From VRUE01 sp963698085 (GTDB lineage: Bacteria; Actinomycetota; Thermoleophilia; Solirubrobacterales; 70-9): a stretch of DNA of 64,000 nt. This document shows, piece by piece, positions 16,511 through 22,972 of the stretch; the first letter of the stretch is position 1, and each line of letters opens with the position of its first letter. Position numbers and translations under genes: made by a program. Location of the stretch: contig OY969122.1 in NCBI GenBank assembly GCA_963698085.1, positions 1,798,001-1,862,000 of the forward strand, given 5' to 3'. Under the pieces are notes generated by a model. The model ran no database searches, was not told the DNA's origin, and saw nothing but the letters and a program-made list of their open reading frames with translations.

Positions 16511-17359
16511 TCAATCGACGTATTTGGTCTCGGGGAAGCTCCGCATGAATGCCTCAATGATCTTGAGGACGTATTCGCCTATGTGCCGGTAGCTGTCGGC
16601 GTCCATGCCGATCTCGCCAAACGCTATGCCGAGTCGCAGGTTGCCGCCCATCTGCACATCCACCCGTTCAGTGAGAACGGCTCGGTCAAATCTGATGCGG
16701 AACCAAGGTGCATCGTGCTCCAGGCGGCTCCCCCTCTGGAGCATCCACCACGAATGGACCGGAGAGGGGCCGTCTCCCTGATAGCTCTCGACGAGACGGT
16801 CGAGGACGGAATCGGTGTCGCTTTTCAAGATGCTGTAGGCCGGGTTAATGAGGCGGTGTTTGTCTGCGTTGGACAGTTCAGCCAGGACGCTGAGGGGATG
16901 GAAGGCCGCCCGATCCCCAGCCTTATGGGGCTGCGTCATCTTCACCATTGCCCTGTGTCTCTTCGAGAGGCCGGGGATTCGGCGGTTGGCCATCGCCTCG
17001 AACTGGGCCTCGCCCTTGGAGGCGATGGGGTACTGGGTCTGGGCGCAATCCTCAATCGTGCCGCCGTTGAGCAAGGTCAACTGACAAACCAGGTGGTCCA
17101 GGGCGGAACGGAGATTGTGGACGCACTCACCGAGCATGACGCCCCATCGCAGGGGCGGCGGTTCGCGGATCTGGAACCGCTCGATCCATTCCCAGGTATC
17201 CGTATCGAAATAGCCCCGCGAGAAGTGGGGCTGCGGGTCTTGGTCGGAGAAGGAGCCGATCTCATGCCGGAGGACATCGAACTGCTGTTTCTCCCGATTG
17301 AACTTGGCGAGCACCCCGCCTAACCGGTGGGAGTGGTACTCGGAGTCGGGCACGGCCAT
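16511..17359 (-). CDS. Unknown protein with HNLR...DH and DKHR motifs (paralogue A)
   Basis: 282 aa, ATG start at 17357-17359. A helical protein with a conserved core: GECVHNLRSALDHLVCQL near residue 77, a YPIASKGEAQFE segment, a PGLSKRHRAMVKMTQPH segment, then ELSNADKHRLINPA near residue 165. The C-terminal half is beta-rich and ends with a short helix. The RSALDH segment fits an R-x4-H pattern, but assignment to HEPN nucleases would be speculation. It is clearly related to the next gene upstream (17427-18266), which shares DCIHNLR, FPI, QPFHAGD and NLDKHR in the same order. The pair is cargo of the island. Confidence 0.75.
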   Translation of the reverse strand: MAVPDSEYHSHRLGGVLAKFNREKQQFDVLRHEIGSFSDQDPQPHFSRGYFDTDTWEWIERFQIREPPPLRWGVMLGECVHNLRSALDHLVCQLTLLNGGTIEDCAQTQYPIASKGEAQFEAMANRRIPGLSKRHRAMVKMTQPHKAGDRAAFHPLSVLAELSNADKHRLINPAYSILKSDTDSVLDRLVESYQGDGPSPVHSWWMLQRGSRLEHDAPWFRIRFDRAVLTERVDVQMGGNLRLGIAFGEIGMDADSYRHIGEYVLKIIEAFMRSFPETKYVD

Positions 17360-17426
17360 TCCGGCACCTTAAGCGCTCGACCAGGGAGGAATGATGCGGT
17401 CAGACCTCGTCACTAGGACTGTTCCG

Positions 17427-18266
17427 CTACTCCAAGAACGGAGTCAGCTTCCCGATCACGTCGTCGCGGAGATAGTCCGCAAGTCCCGCAAGGAATCCAG
17501 TAACCGGGTGGCCGTAGGCTGGCGTTCCCTTGCCGAACGCTATGTCCAGCACGGCTGCGCTCTCCGGATTTGGATAAGACTCAGGACGACTTCCGGCGAA
17601 TCGCACGATCTCCGTCTTTCGGTGTATCGGGCCTTGAACACGATAGGTCGCGCTGGAGGTAAGAGCTTGCGGGTTTATCTGGACCGCCTGCTGTCCGAAG
17701 ACCGTCACGGGGAGCATTCGATGCTTATCCAAGTTCCAGAGTTGATCCAAGATCCACAGTTTCTCGCGGGCGAAGGCATCCCCAGCGTGAAAAGGCTGAA
17801 GATCCTCAATGATGCTTCGGGCGTCTGGATGGACTGCCCCGACTCTCTTGTCCAGCTCTTGCTTTCGGGGTTCTCGCGGCCCAAAGATCGGAAATTCACA
17901 GCCTTCCGCAGCCTTTTTGGGAAGTGGCCCAGCCGTGTGAGCCCAAGAGAGGGAGAAGACGAGTTGATCGAGGGACGCGCGCAGGTTGTGAATGCAGTCA
18001 GCCGCGATCAGAGGAATAGCATCAGCCGGGGGGACTGCCGGGGCATCCACGACGACCAGATCGTCACCGGTCTCCGGGTCGGTCTCCTCTCTAACGAGGT
18101 CCGCGTGGACATCGATCCATTGCTTTACGGCAAGGTCCAGATTCTTCAAGTGGAGCCGTGCCCGATCCATCTTGAGTTGGAATCCGGGCTGGCCAGTTGA
18201 GTCAGCTTCGACTTCAGCGAGTTCCGCCTTCTCACGTTCGCGCCGCAGCCGAGCCTTCTTCCCCAT
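17427..18266 (-). CDS. Unknown protein, paralogue B of the HNLR/DKHR family
   Basis: 279 aa, ATG start at 18264-18266. Shares with paralogue A the ordered motifs CIHNLRASLDQLVFSL (about residue 90), EFPIFGPRE, IIEDLQPFHAGD and LWNLDKHRMLPV. Here the second His of the R-x4-H pattern is Gln. The N-terminus is very basic (KKARLRREREKAELAE). It is divergent from the transposase. Both promoters sit in the 76-bp gap, which contains a 19-bp palindrome. It is cotranscribed with paralogue A (67-bp gap, same strand). Function unknown. Confidence 0.75.
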   Translation of the reverse strand: MGKKARLRREREKAELAEVEADSTGQPGFQLKMDRARLHLKNLDLAVKQWIDVHADLVREETDPETGDDLVVVDAPAVPPADAIPLIAADCIHNLRASLDQLVFSLSWAHTAGPLPKKAAEGCEFPIFGPREPRKQELDKRVGAVHPDARSIIEDLQPFHAGDAFAREKLWILDQLWNLDKHRMLPVTVFGQQAVQINPQALTSSATYRVQGPIHRKTEIVRFAGSRPESYPNPESAAVLDIAFGKGTPAYGHPVTGFLAGLADYLRDDVIGKLTPFLE

Positions 18267-18296
18267 AGCCCGGGAACCCTACGCGGCTACTCGATG

Positions 18297-18336
18297 TTGT
18301 CAAGCAGCTTGACAAAGCGCAAGTGTCAAGTATCTT
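18297..18336 (+). promoter_or_regulatory. Transposase promoter overlapped by a 19-bp palindromic operator
   Basis: TTGTCAAGCAGCTTGACAA (18297-18315) is a perfect dyad around a central A. Its right arm contains the -35 TTGACA (18309-18314). With a 16-bp spacer the -10 is TATCTT (18331-18336). Transcription would start within a base or two of the transposase GTG at 18343, so the mRNA is probably leaderless. On the minus strand the left arm similarly offers TTGACA followed 16 bp later by TAGGGT for paralogue B, so one repressor could control both directions. Confidence 0.7.
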
Positions 18337-18342
18337 TACACC

Positions 18343-19281
18343 GTGCCACCGGCCAACCGCCACGACCCGCGTCGAGCGAAGTCCTCGACCTCTGACTACT
18401 CGGTCACTGAGTTCCTACGGGACTTCCCCGATGACGCCGCCTGCCTGGAGCATCTGTGGCGGACTCGCTACGCCGCTGATGGCGAACACGCGCATTGCCC
18501 ACGCTGCGACTGCCGCCGCGTCTTCAAGCGCTATGCGACCAAGCAAGGGCGTCAATCCTGGACCTGCACCGGCTGCGGGCACCACGTCCATCCAACGGCC
18601 GGGACGATCTTCCACAAGTCCTCGACCTCTCTCCAGCTTTGGTTCTACGCCATGTACCTCATGGCGAGCACGCGATGCGGGATATCCGCCAAACAGCTCG
18701 AGCGCGAGCTGGGGGTCCACTACAAGACGGCTTGGCGCATGTTCAACAAGATCCGCAACGAGTTGATGAAGGACGACGCCGAGCCGCTAAACGGCAACGT
18801 CGAGATAGACGAGACCGGCGTTCACGGTCGCCCGCGTGGGCCGAAAATGACGCTGAAGGAAGCTGCTCAGCGGCGCGAGCGCCAGGTCTCCGTGCTGGGC
18901 ATGGTCGAACGCGGGGGACGGGTCAAGTTGCGCGTGATCACGTCCCGGCGAGGCGAGCCATTAAGTGGAGCGGTGCGGGCCAACGTCAACCCAGAATCGA
19001 TCATCTTCACCGACGACTGGATGGCCTACAAGCCCCTCTCTCGGGAGTACGCAGGGCACCGAGTGATCAACCACTCCGCCGGCTCCTACGTGGTTGGCGA
19101 CATCTACACGAACACCATTGAGGGATTTTTCGGCAACCTGAAGACCGGGATGCGCGGCACCTACAAGAAGGTCTCGCGCAAGTGGCTTCAGTCTTACCTG
19201 GACGAGTACGCGTGGCGCTACAACCAGCGCCGCAATCATCGCGGCATGTTCTTCGCCCTGCTCGACAACGCGGCCAAATGA
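18343..19281 (+). CDS. IS1595-family transposase (ISXO2-like DDE/DDN)
   Basis: 312 aa, GTG start placed by the promoter just upstream. An N-terminal zinc-ribbon with CPRCDC...CTGCGHH (about residues 51-78) is followed by FHKSSTSLQLWFYAMYLMAS and an HTH-like LERELGVHYKTAWRMFNKIR. The ISXO2-like catalytic region shows VEIDETGV (first Asp), IIFTDDWMAYK (second Asp), and NTIEGFFGNLKTGMRGTY followed by WRYNQR. The length fits the family. IS1595 elements usually have their own short inverted ends and 8-bp duplications. Here no such ends hug the gene, so it may mobilise the entire 4.9-kb island. Confidence 0.93.
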   Translation: MPPANRHDPRRAKSSTSDYSVTEFLRDFPDDAACLEHLWRTRYAADGEHAHCPRCDCRRVFKRYATKQGRQSWTCTGCGHHVHPTAGTIFHKSSTSLQLWFYAMYLMASTRCGISAKQLERELGVHYKTAWRMFNKIRNELMKDDAEPLNGNVEIDETGVHGRPRGPKMTLKEAAQRRERQVSVLGMVERGGRVKLRVITSRRGEPLSGAVRANVNPESIIFTDDWMAYKPLSREYAGHRVINHSAGSYVVGDIYTNTIEGFFGNLKTGMRGTYKKVSRKWLQSYLDEYAWRYNQRRNHRGMFFALLDNAAK

Positions 19282-19484
19282 AAGACGCGACCGCCGCAAT
19301 CAAAGGCATCCGGCGAGCGGCAAAGAGCCGCGACCGCGCCGACGCTGCTCGACACAAAGCGACCGACGAACTGCGTTGCTACTGCAAGGCAGCCCAGGAA
19401 GCGGGTGTACCCGTCACTCAGATCGCTTCTGAGGCCGGTCTTTCCCGCCAGGGCGTTTACGATCTACTGGTGGAGCGACCTTAG
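19278..19484 (+). CDS. Small helix-turn-helix protein coupled to the transposase
   Basis: 68 aa. The ATG at 19278 overlaps the transposase stop (ATGA). The first half is basic and helical (KGIRRAAKSRDRADAARHKATDELR). The second half is a short HTH (VTQIASEAGLSRQGVYDLL) of the kind used for DNA binding by small regulators. Translational coupling to the transposase suggests an accessory or autoregulatory partner. It could be the ligand for the 19-bp palindrome in the shared promoter. Confidence 0.7.
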   Translation: MKDATAAIKGIRRAAKSRDRADAARHKATDELRCYCKAAQEAGVPVTQIASEAGLSRQGVYDLLVERP

Positions 19485-19570
19485 CCAGGTCGGCGTCGAA
19501 CTTACCTTTGGTTGGGACCGGAATCTCCAGCCCCTTCTCGGTCTTCTGCTTGCGCTGTTCTTCTGTCATC

Positions 19571-20206
19571 TCAGAGAATCGGGGCGCTCGACACTGGCTG
19601 TGCTTCTTCTTCTGCGGCTTCCGCTTCTTCCTGTGTGATCTGAGCCTTAATGCTAGTTGCAAGGTCTGCCAGCGATGCCTCTACGGCTGCATCGGCAGCC
19701 GCCCAATCCGCTACTCCTTCGAGATGCATCTTTTGCTGCTCCTGCTCGAATCTGATGGAGGCGAAATAGCGAAAGAAATCCTGGCGTCCTAACAAGACCA
19801 CCGGGCAATGGGGGGCAAAGATTGCGCCCAACCGTAGTTTCTTGCCGAGGAACGTGGCGTGGATGCCCGGCTCGTAGAGAAACTGCTCAGCCTTACCGCC
19901 AGCCGTTCCGCCCATGAATTTGAGGCACTCTCCTGCGTGATCGATCCCGAGTCGTTCGGCCCATTCCAGTGGCAGCGTCGTCGAATCACAGCCGCTGTCA
20001 ACGAGACCCACAGGCCGCGTTGACAAGATATTCCCCGCAGGGTCGATCAGACCAATGGACACACCTGGACGCAAACAGCCTCCGCCAATGGTGCGGTAGT
20101 TGAAGGTCTTATTGAGGGCCTTCTCAGTAGAAGCAGGCTGCTGCTGGGTCTTTGGGGACCTGGATGACTTCGACTTCCTGGCCCCCTTCCGCCTCGACCT
20201 GCTCAA
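19571..20206 (-). CDS. Retropepsin-like aspartic protease domain protein
   Basis: 211 aa. The TTG start at 20204-20206 is the only usable initiator in frame before the core. A basic, Ser/Lys-rich N-terminus is followed by a single-lobe aspartic protease pattern: RPVGLVDSGCDSTTLPLEWAERLG with D-S-G as catalytic triad at about residue 69, a flap-like GGTAGGKAEQF, then VVLLGRQDFFRYF, the LLGR/D region that closes such domains. The C-terminus is Ala/Glu-rich. The first 83 nt overlap the DUF5678-like gene in another frame, an unusually long overlap. Likely cytoplasmic. The substrate is unknown. Confidence 0.72.
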   Translation of the reverse strand: MSRSRRKGARKSKSSRSPKTQQQPASTEKALNKTFNYRTIGGGCLRPGVSIGLIDPAGNILSTRPVGLVDSGCDSTTLPLEWAERLGIDHAGECLKFMGGTAGGKAEQFLYEPGIHATFLGKKLRLGAIFAPHCPVVLLGRQDFFRYFASIRFEQEQQKMHLEGVADWAAADAAVEASLADLATSIKAQITQEEAEAAEEEAQPVSSAPIL

Positions 20207-20342
20207 CGAGTTCTCCTAGAGATTCCGCGCTCGCAATTACCGCGCGATCGCGTATTGCGACCCATTGGCCAGCGTAGTCGTCTAGTGCGACTCCGAGCTC
20301 TCGCTCTTCGTTTAGCGCTTTGTTGAGTTCCGCGACGGTCAT
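20124..20342 (-). CDS. DUF5678-like small protein
   Basis: 72 aa, ATG start at 20340-20342 with AAGGAG seven bases upstream. The pattern LDDYAGQWVAIRDRAVIASAESLGELV...VEVIQVPKDP is that of DUF5678-type proteins, which often stand next to retropepsin-like protease genes. That is also the case here: its 3' end overlaps the protease gene by 83 nt, so the two form one operon driven by the strong promoter at 20369-20397. Function unknown; substrate or regulator of the protease is a reasonable guess. Confidence 0.72.
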   Translation of the reverse strand: MTVAELNKALNEERELGVALDDYAGQWVAIRDRAVIASAESLGELVEQVEAEGGQEVEVIQVPKDPAAACFY

Positions 20343-20368
20343 TTGTGGCTCCTTTAAAGAGTCGGGGC

Positions 20369-20397
20369 CATATAGCAGGCACTTCTACCCATGTCAA
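20369..20397 (-). promoter_or_regulatory. Consensus-like promoter of the DUF5678/protease operon
   Basis: On the minus strand TTGACA (20392-20397) is separated by 17 bp from TATATG (20369-20374). Transcription would begin about 20 bp before the ATG at 20342. It is nearer to the sigma-70 consensus than anything seen upstream of the chromosomal genes here. Confidence 0.7.
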
Positions 20398-20607
20398 GTC
20401 TTTTGCTAACGCGATGGTATTGGAAGATTTGCGCATAAGCAAGCGTGACGGACAATCTTTATGGATTGCAAACAAGCTGTCTTCAGCTCAATTTGGTTTG
20501 AATTGGAGGCATAAAGCAATGAGGAAAGAGGATTTTCTAAGTGACCAGAAAAGACTCTAGACGTTCCGGAGCATCGCCTGATGCGTTCCGTCTGGTTTGG
20601 CATAGCC
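20398..20607. other. Intergenic AT-richer stretch in the island
   Basis: About 210 bp between the promoter above and the 3' end of the XRE gene. It is noticeably AT-rich compared with the rest of the window. Short open frames on both strands have no ribosome binding site and no recognisable pattern. I see no gene in it. Confidence 0.5.
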
Positions 20608-20865
20608 CTATGTGGTCGCAATAAACGTGCCTGGGTGCATCCGACCCGGCTCCCAGGTGATCCCGTCCAGCAGATCGCAAGGGCCGATGTCGAGTGCCGC
20701 AGCCAGCTTCAGAAGCGTGTCGATGCGCGGGACTCGCGCCCCGCGCTCCAACAGCCCTATCTCGGTGCGATGCAGATCGGCTCGTAGGCCGAGCTGTTCC
20801 TGCGACAGCCCGGCCCGTTTGCGATAGCGGACGAGATTGGCCCCGAACCGCTGGGCGACGGTCAC
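20608..20865 (-). CDS. XRE-family HTH regulator
   Basis: 85 aa, GTG start at 20863-20865. Classical XRE fold: FGANLVRYRKRAGLSQEQLGLRADLHRTEIGLLERGARVPRIDTLLKLAAALDI, then the subfamily ending CDLLDGITWEP. The same ending pattern (CELL-x-G-x-x-W) recurs in the four tandem XRE proteins at 32640-33962, so this is one family shared by two mobile regions. It overlaps the upstream regulator gene by 4 nt (GTGA), forming a two-gene regulatory operon at the right end of the island. Confidence 0.9.
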   Translation of the reverse strand: MTVAQRFGANLVRYRKRAGLSQEQLGLRADLHRTEIGLLERGARVPRIDTLLKLAAALDIGPCDLLDGITWEPGRMHPGTFIATT

Positions 20866-21149
20866 AGCACACCTATGCAGTCGGCATGGAGTGCTGCGGG
20901 CGTTGGCGTGACGACGCCGCCTGGGCAGTCCAACAGCCCAACACCGGTTAGGTCTCGCACCGCCCGCTCCAAGTTGTCGCTCTCGGCGAACTCCTTAGAG
21001 CCCGCGGTAATCACGCTCACCAGCTTGGGGACCGGTAGATGCGTGGGGTGCATCGCTAGAACCTGCGTAAGGACGATCCGCTGAGCATCGAGATCGTCCG
21101 TTTGGTTGGGCGAGGCGTCGCAGCCTGCGTCACTACGCTTGCTGTGCAT
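20862..21149 (-). CDS. Winged-helix-like regulatory protein
   Basis: 95 aa. The ATG at 21147-21149 is preceded by GGAAGGGG at good spacing; an ATG 24 bp upstream has poorer spacing. The sequence pattern QRIVLTQVLAMHPTHLPVPKLVSVI...FAESDNLERAVRDLTGVGLLDCPGGVVTPTPAAL resembles small actinobacterial winged-helix proteins that carry a conserved ERAVRDL...GLL...PT-AAL signature. It is followed by the XRE gene with a GTGA overlap, so the two probably work together in controlling the island. Confidence 0.68.
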   Translation of the reverse strand: MHSKRSDAGCDASPNQTDDLDAQRIVLTQVLAMHPTHLPVPKLVSVITAGSKEFAESDNLERAVRDLTGVGLLDCPGGVVTPTPAALHADCIGVL

Positions 21150-21275
21150 GGGAAGTACCCCTTCCTGTGCCATGCCCCCGGCTGTTCCACCAGCGCGGGG
21201 GCGCTTTGTTGATTAGGGCGCCGGAAGGTAGCGACGACTTAGGACGCTAAAACCGCTCTGCAATGCGGGATTCCC

Positions 21276-21313
21276 AGCTTCTACAGAGAAGGGATATGCG
21301 TGACGCCGGTCAC
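21276..21313 (-). repeat. Right terminal repeat of the 4.9-kb island
   Basis: Inverted copy of 16421-16458. It contains the last base triplet (stop codon) of the thermonuclease gene at 21310-21312, so insertion occurred exactly at the end of that gene without truncating it. Confidence 0.8.
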
Positions 21314-21834
21314 GGCCCGCAGGCGCCCCAAAGACCACGGCCGGCGCGGGCGGCGGCAAGCTCGAGCCGCTCGAAGCGGGGCGCGAGGCGATCGTTTGGT
21401 GGGATAGTCAGCGAGCGTGCGAGGCCGCGACGGAGCAAGGTCGAGTTGAAGAGTCGGGCGCCGAGGTAGGCGTAGGCGAGCAGGCGGCCGTAGACGTCGC
21501 GCCGCTCGACGCCGAAGACCAGCCGCACACGCTCACCTTCGAGTTGGTCGTGGGTGAAATCGGAAGCCCGCGGCCCAAAGCACTGCACCGGCTCCCCGGG
21601 CTTCACGGTCTCCGGCGTATCGACCCCGATCAGCCGCACATCCTCAATCTCACCCTCGACCCGCGCCTCAATCGTGTCCCCATCGACGACTCGCGTTATC
21701 AGGACGTCGGCGGACGCCGGACCAGCGTCCGGCTCACTCTCCCACGGCCGCAGCACAAGCAGCGCGACCACAGCCAACAGCACCAAGCTCCCGGCAACAT
21801 CCTTTCTCACGATCTGACGCCGAGATTCGTTCAT
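21310..21834 (-). CDS. Membrane-anchored thermonuclease (SNase-like)
   Basis: 174 aa, ATG start at 21832-21834. A short basic N-terminus and one membrane anchor or signal (about 11-29, VAGSLVLLAVVALLVLRPW) are followed by a staphylococcal-nuclease domain: LITRVVDGDTIEARV (Ca-binding Asp), VRLIGVDTPETVKPGEP (Arg and Asp), RRDVYGRLLAYAYL (catalytic Glu position is Asp/Val-Tyr-Gly-Arg) and a final RAGRGLWGACGP. It probably degrades extracellular nucleic acid. Its stop lies inside the right end repeat of the neighbouring island. Confidence 0.93.
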   Translation of the reverse strand: MNESRRQIVRKDVAGSLVLLAVVALLVLRPWESEPDAGPASADVLITRVVDGDTIEARVEGEIEDVRLIGVDTPETVKPGEPVQCFGPRASDFTHDQLEGERVRLVFGVERRDVYGRLLAYAYLGARLFNSTLLRRGLARSLTIPPNDRLAPRFERLELAAARAGRGLWGACGP

Positions 21835-21844
21835 CTGCGCGCTG

Positions 21845-21959
21845 GGAGGCGGTCCCGGTAGGGGTGAAACGTCTTGTACTTTTTCTGCGGCGACGCCAGC
21901 GGACAGCCACCAGCTGTCTTCAGAAAAAGTTAAGTGAAACCCCTACCGGGACCGCCTCC
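21845..21959. repeat. Long intergenic hairpin, structurally like the in-frame palindromes
   Basis: Arms 21845-21865 and 21939-21959 are a perfect 21-bp inverted repeat. Inside, ACTTTTTCTG (21878-21887) pairs perfectly with 21921-21930, leaving a ~33-nt apical loop. The size (115 bp), outer G-rich stem and inner T-run/A-run pair mirror the elements in the membrane-protein gene, though the primary sequences share little. It lies between the thermonuclease and the aldolase and reaches the aldolase stop codon, so it may also act as a terminator for the aldolase mRNA. Confidence 0.7.
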
Positions 21960-22879
21960 TAGGGAATCCGACGAACGTTCGAGAGCAGCGTCTCCTTGAT
22001 CTGAGAAATGATCTCGAGCGCCTCGTTCCACTCGCGCTGCCAGACGTTGCGGCCGAAGATGACGCCGCTGCCGCCCGCCTGCATGATCTCGCGGGTGTGG
22101 TTGAGCACCGTCTCGTCGTCGACTTTGGAGCCACCGGAGAGGACGACCAGGGCACGCCCGGCCGACTCGACGCAGTGGCGGATTGCCTCTGCCTGGTCAA
22201 TTTCCATCTCGTTGTAGGGGGCCTGCGCGTCCTTGTCCTTCTCGGGGTCGATCTTCGGCATGTTGAGCTTGACCACGTCGGCGCCCATCTCCATCGCCAG
22301 CCGTGCCGCGTAGTCGATCGCGTAGAAGGAGTTCGCCCCGCCCTTGCTTTCGACCGCTTCGCCGCGGGGGTAGGACCAGATGATCAGCGGCATCCCGTAG
22401 CGATCGCAGTCTTCGCGCACGCCGCGCAGTTGGGCGAGGTCCTCGTCCTGGCGGGGGGAGCCGACATAGAGCGTGTAGCCGACCGCGTCGGCGCCGAGCC
22501 GCACCGCGTCCTCGACGCTGGCGTTACAGCTCGAGAACGCTTGGGCGGAGGAGGGGATGTCGGTCTTGCCGTTGACCTTGAGGATCAGCGGCACCTGGCC
22601 GGCGTAGTCGGGGTAGTACTTGCTCGCCATGCCGATCTGGCAGGCGAGGGCCGAGTAGCCGGCCTCGGCGGCGAGCCGGAACTGGTAGTCGGGGTCCTTG
22701 GAAGCGGGGTTGGGGAAGAAGTCGCGCGGGCCGTGCTCGATGCCCTGGTCGATCGGCAGCAGCATCAGGGTGCCGTTGCCCGGTCCGAACTCGAACAGCA
22801 GGCGGCGCAGGCGGGTCCGTTTGCCGGGCGCCAGCTCGGCCAGAAGCGATTTCTGCTCGGTCAGGCTCTTCAACTCCAC
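21959..22879 (-). CDS. fbaB: Class I fructose-bisphosphate aldolase (DhnA/FbaB type)
   Basis: 306 aa, ATG start at 22877-22879. Cleaves fructose 1,6-bisphosphate in glycolysis/gluconeogenesis. Features of the archaeal/DhnA-type family are LLPIDQGIEHGPRDFF, ALACQIGMASKYYPDYAGQVPLILKVNGKTDI, ADAVGYTLYVGS, MPLIIWSYPRG, GADVVKLNMPK with the Schiff-base Lys, and ALVVLSGGSKVDDETVL with the phosphate-binding glycines. It is divergent from the zinc-ribbon pseudo-rhomboid with 93 bp between starts. Its 3' end is embedded in the long hairpin. Confidence 0.92.
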   Translation of the reverse strand: MELKSLTEQKSLLAELAPGKRTRLRRLLFEFGPGNGTLMLLPIDQGIEHGPRDFFPNPASKDPDYQFRLAAEAGYSALACQIGMASKYYPDYAGQVPLILKVNGKTDIPSSAQAFSSCNASVEDAVRLGADAVGYTLYVGSPRQDEDLAQLRGVREDCDRYGMPLIIWSYPRGEAVESKGGANSFYAIDYAARLAMEMGADVVKLNMPKIDPEKDKDAQAPYNEMEIDQAEAIRHCVESAGRALVVLSGGSKVDDETVLNHTREIMQAGGSGVIFGRNVWQREWNEALEIISQIKETLLSNVRRIP

Positions 22880-22972
22880 GCTGTATTCCTCCTCGAAGAT
22901 GGGTTCTTCCGCAGTATGCCACCGGCGGCGTGTGTCGAGCGCCCGCCACGGGGCGGTTATCCTCGATTGACC

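Larger units (their letters stand above)
16421..21313. mobile_element. 4.9-kb transposon-like island with IS1595-type transposase and cargo
   Basis: The left end 16421-16458 and right end 21276-21313 are 38-bp imperfect inverted repeats. The outermost 14 bp (GTGACGCCGGTCAC) is in addition an exact direct repeat at the two ends (16421-16434 and 21300-21313), as expected of a target duplication or a recombination core. The inner part reads inward as GC-C/A-TATCCCTTCT-A/C-TGTAGAAGCT. Inside are two paralogous unknown proteins, the transposase and its HTH partner, a DUF5678-like/retropepsin-like pair, and a regulator pair. Flanking genes are ordinary chromosome. Base composition drops locally (an AT-rich stretch at 20,340-20,560), and several consensus TTGACA promoters appear, unlike the surroundings. 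Confidence 0.72.

Noticed and set aside
18343..19281. A minimal IS1595 insertion sequence immediately around the transposase
   Set aside because: No matching inverted ends or 8-bp duplication found close to the gene; the only matching ends are at 16421 and 21313.
20345..20621. Short open frames on both strands in the AT-rich island gap
   Set aside because: No ribosome binding site, no family pattern, and the region contains the promoter of the DUF5678-like gene.
22097..22972. Upstream extension of the pseudo-rhomboid frame
   Set aside because: Overlaps the aldolase gene antisense and lacks sense; the zinc ribbon begins at the ATG 22973.
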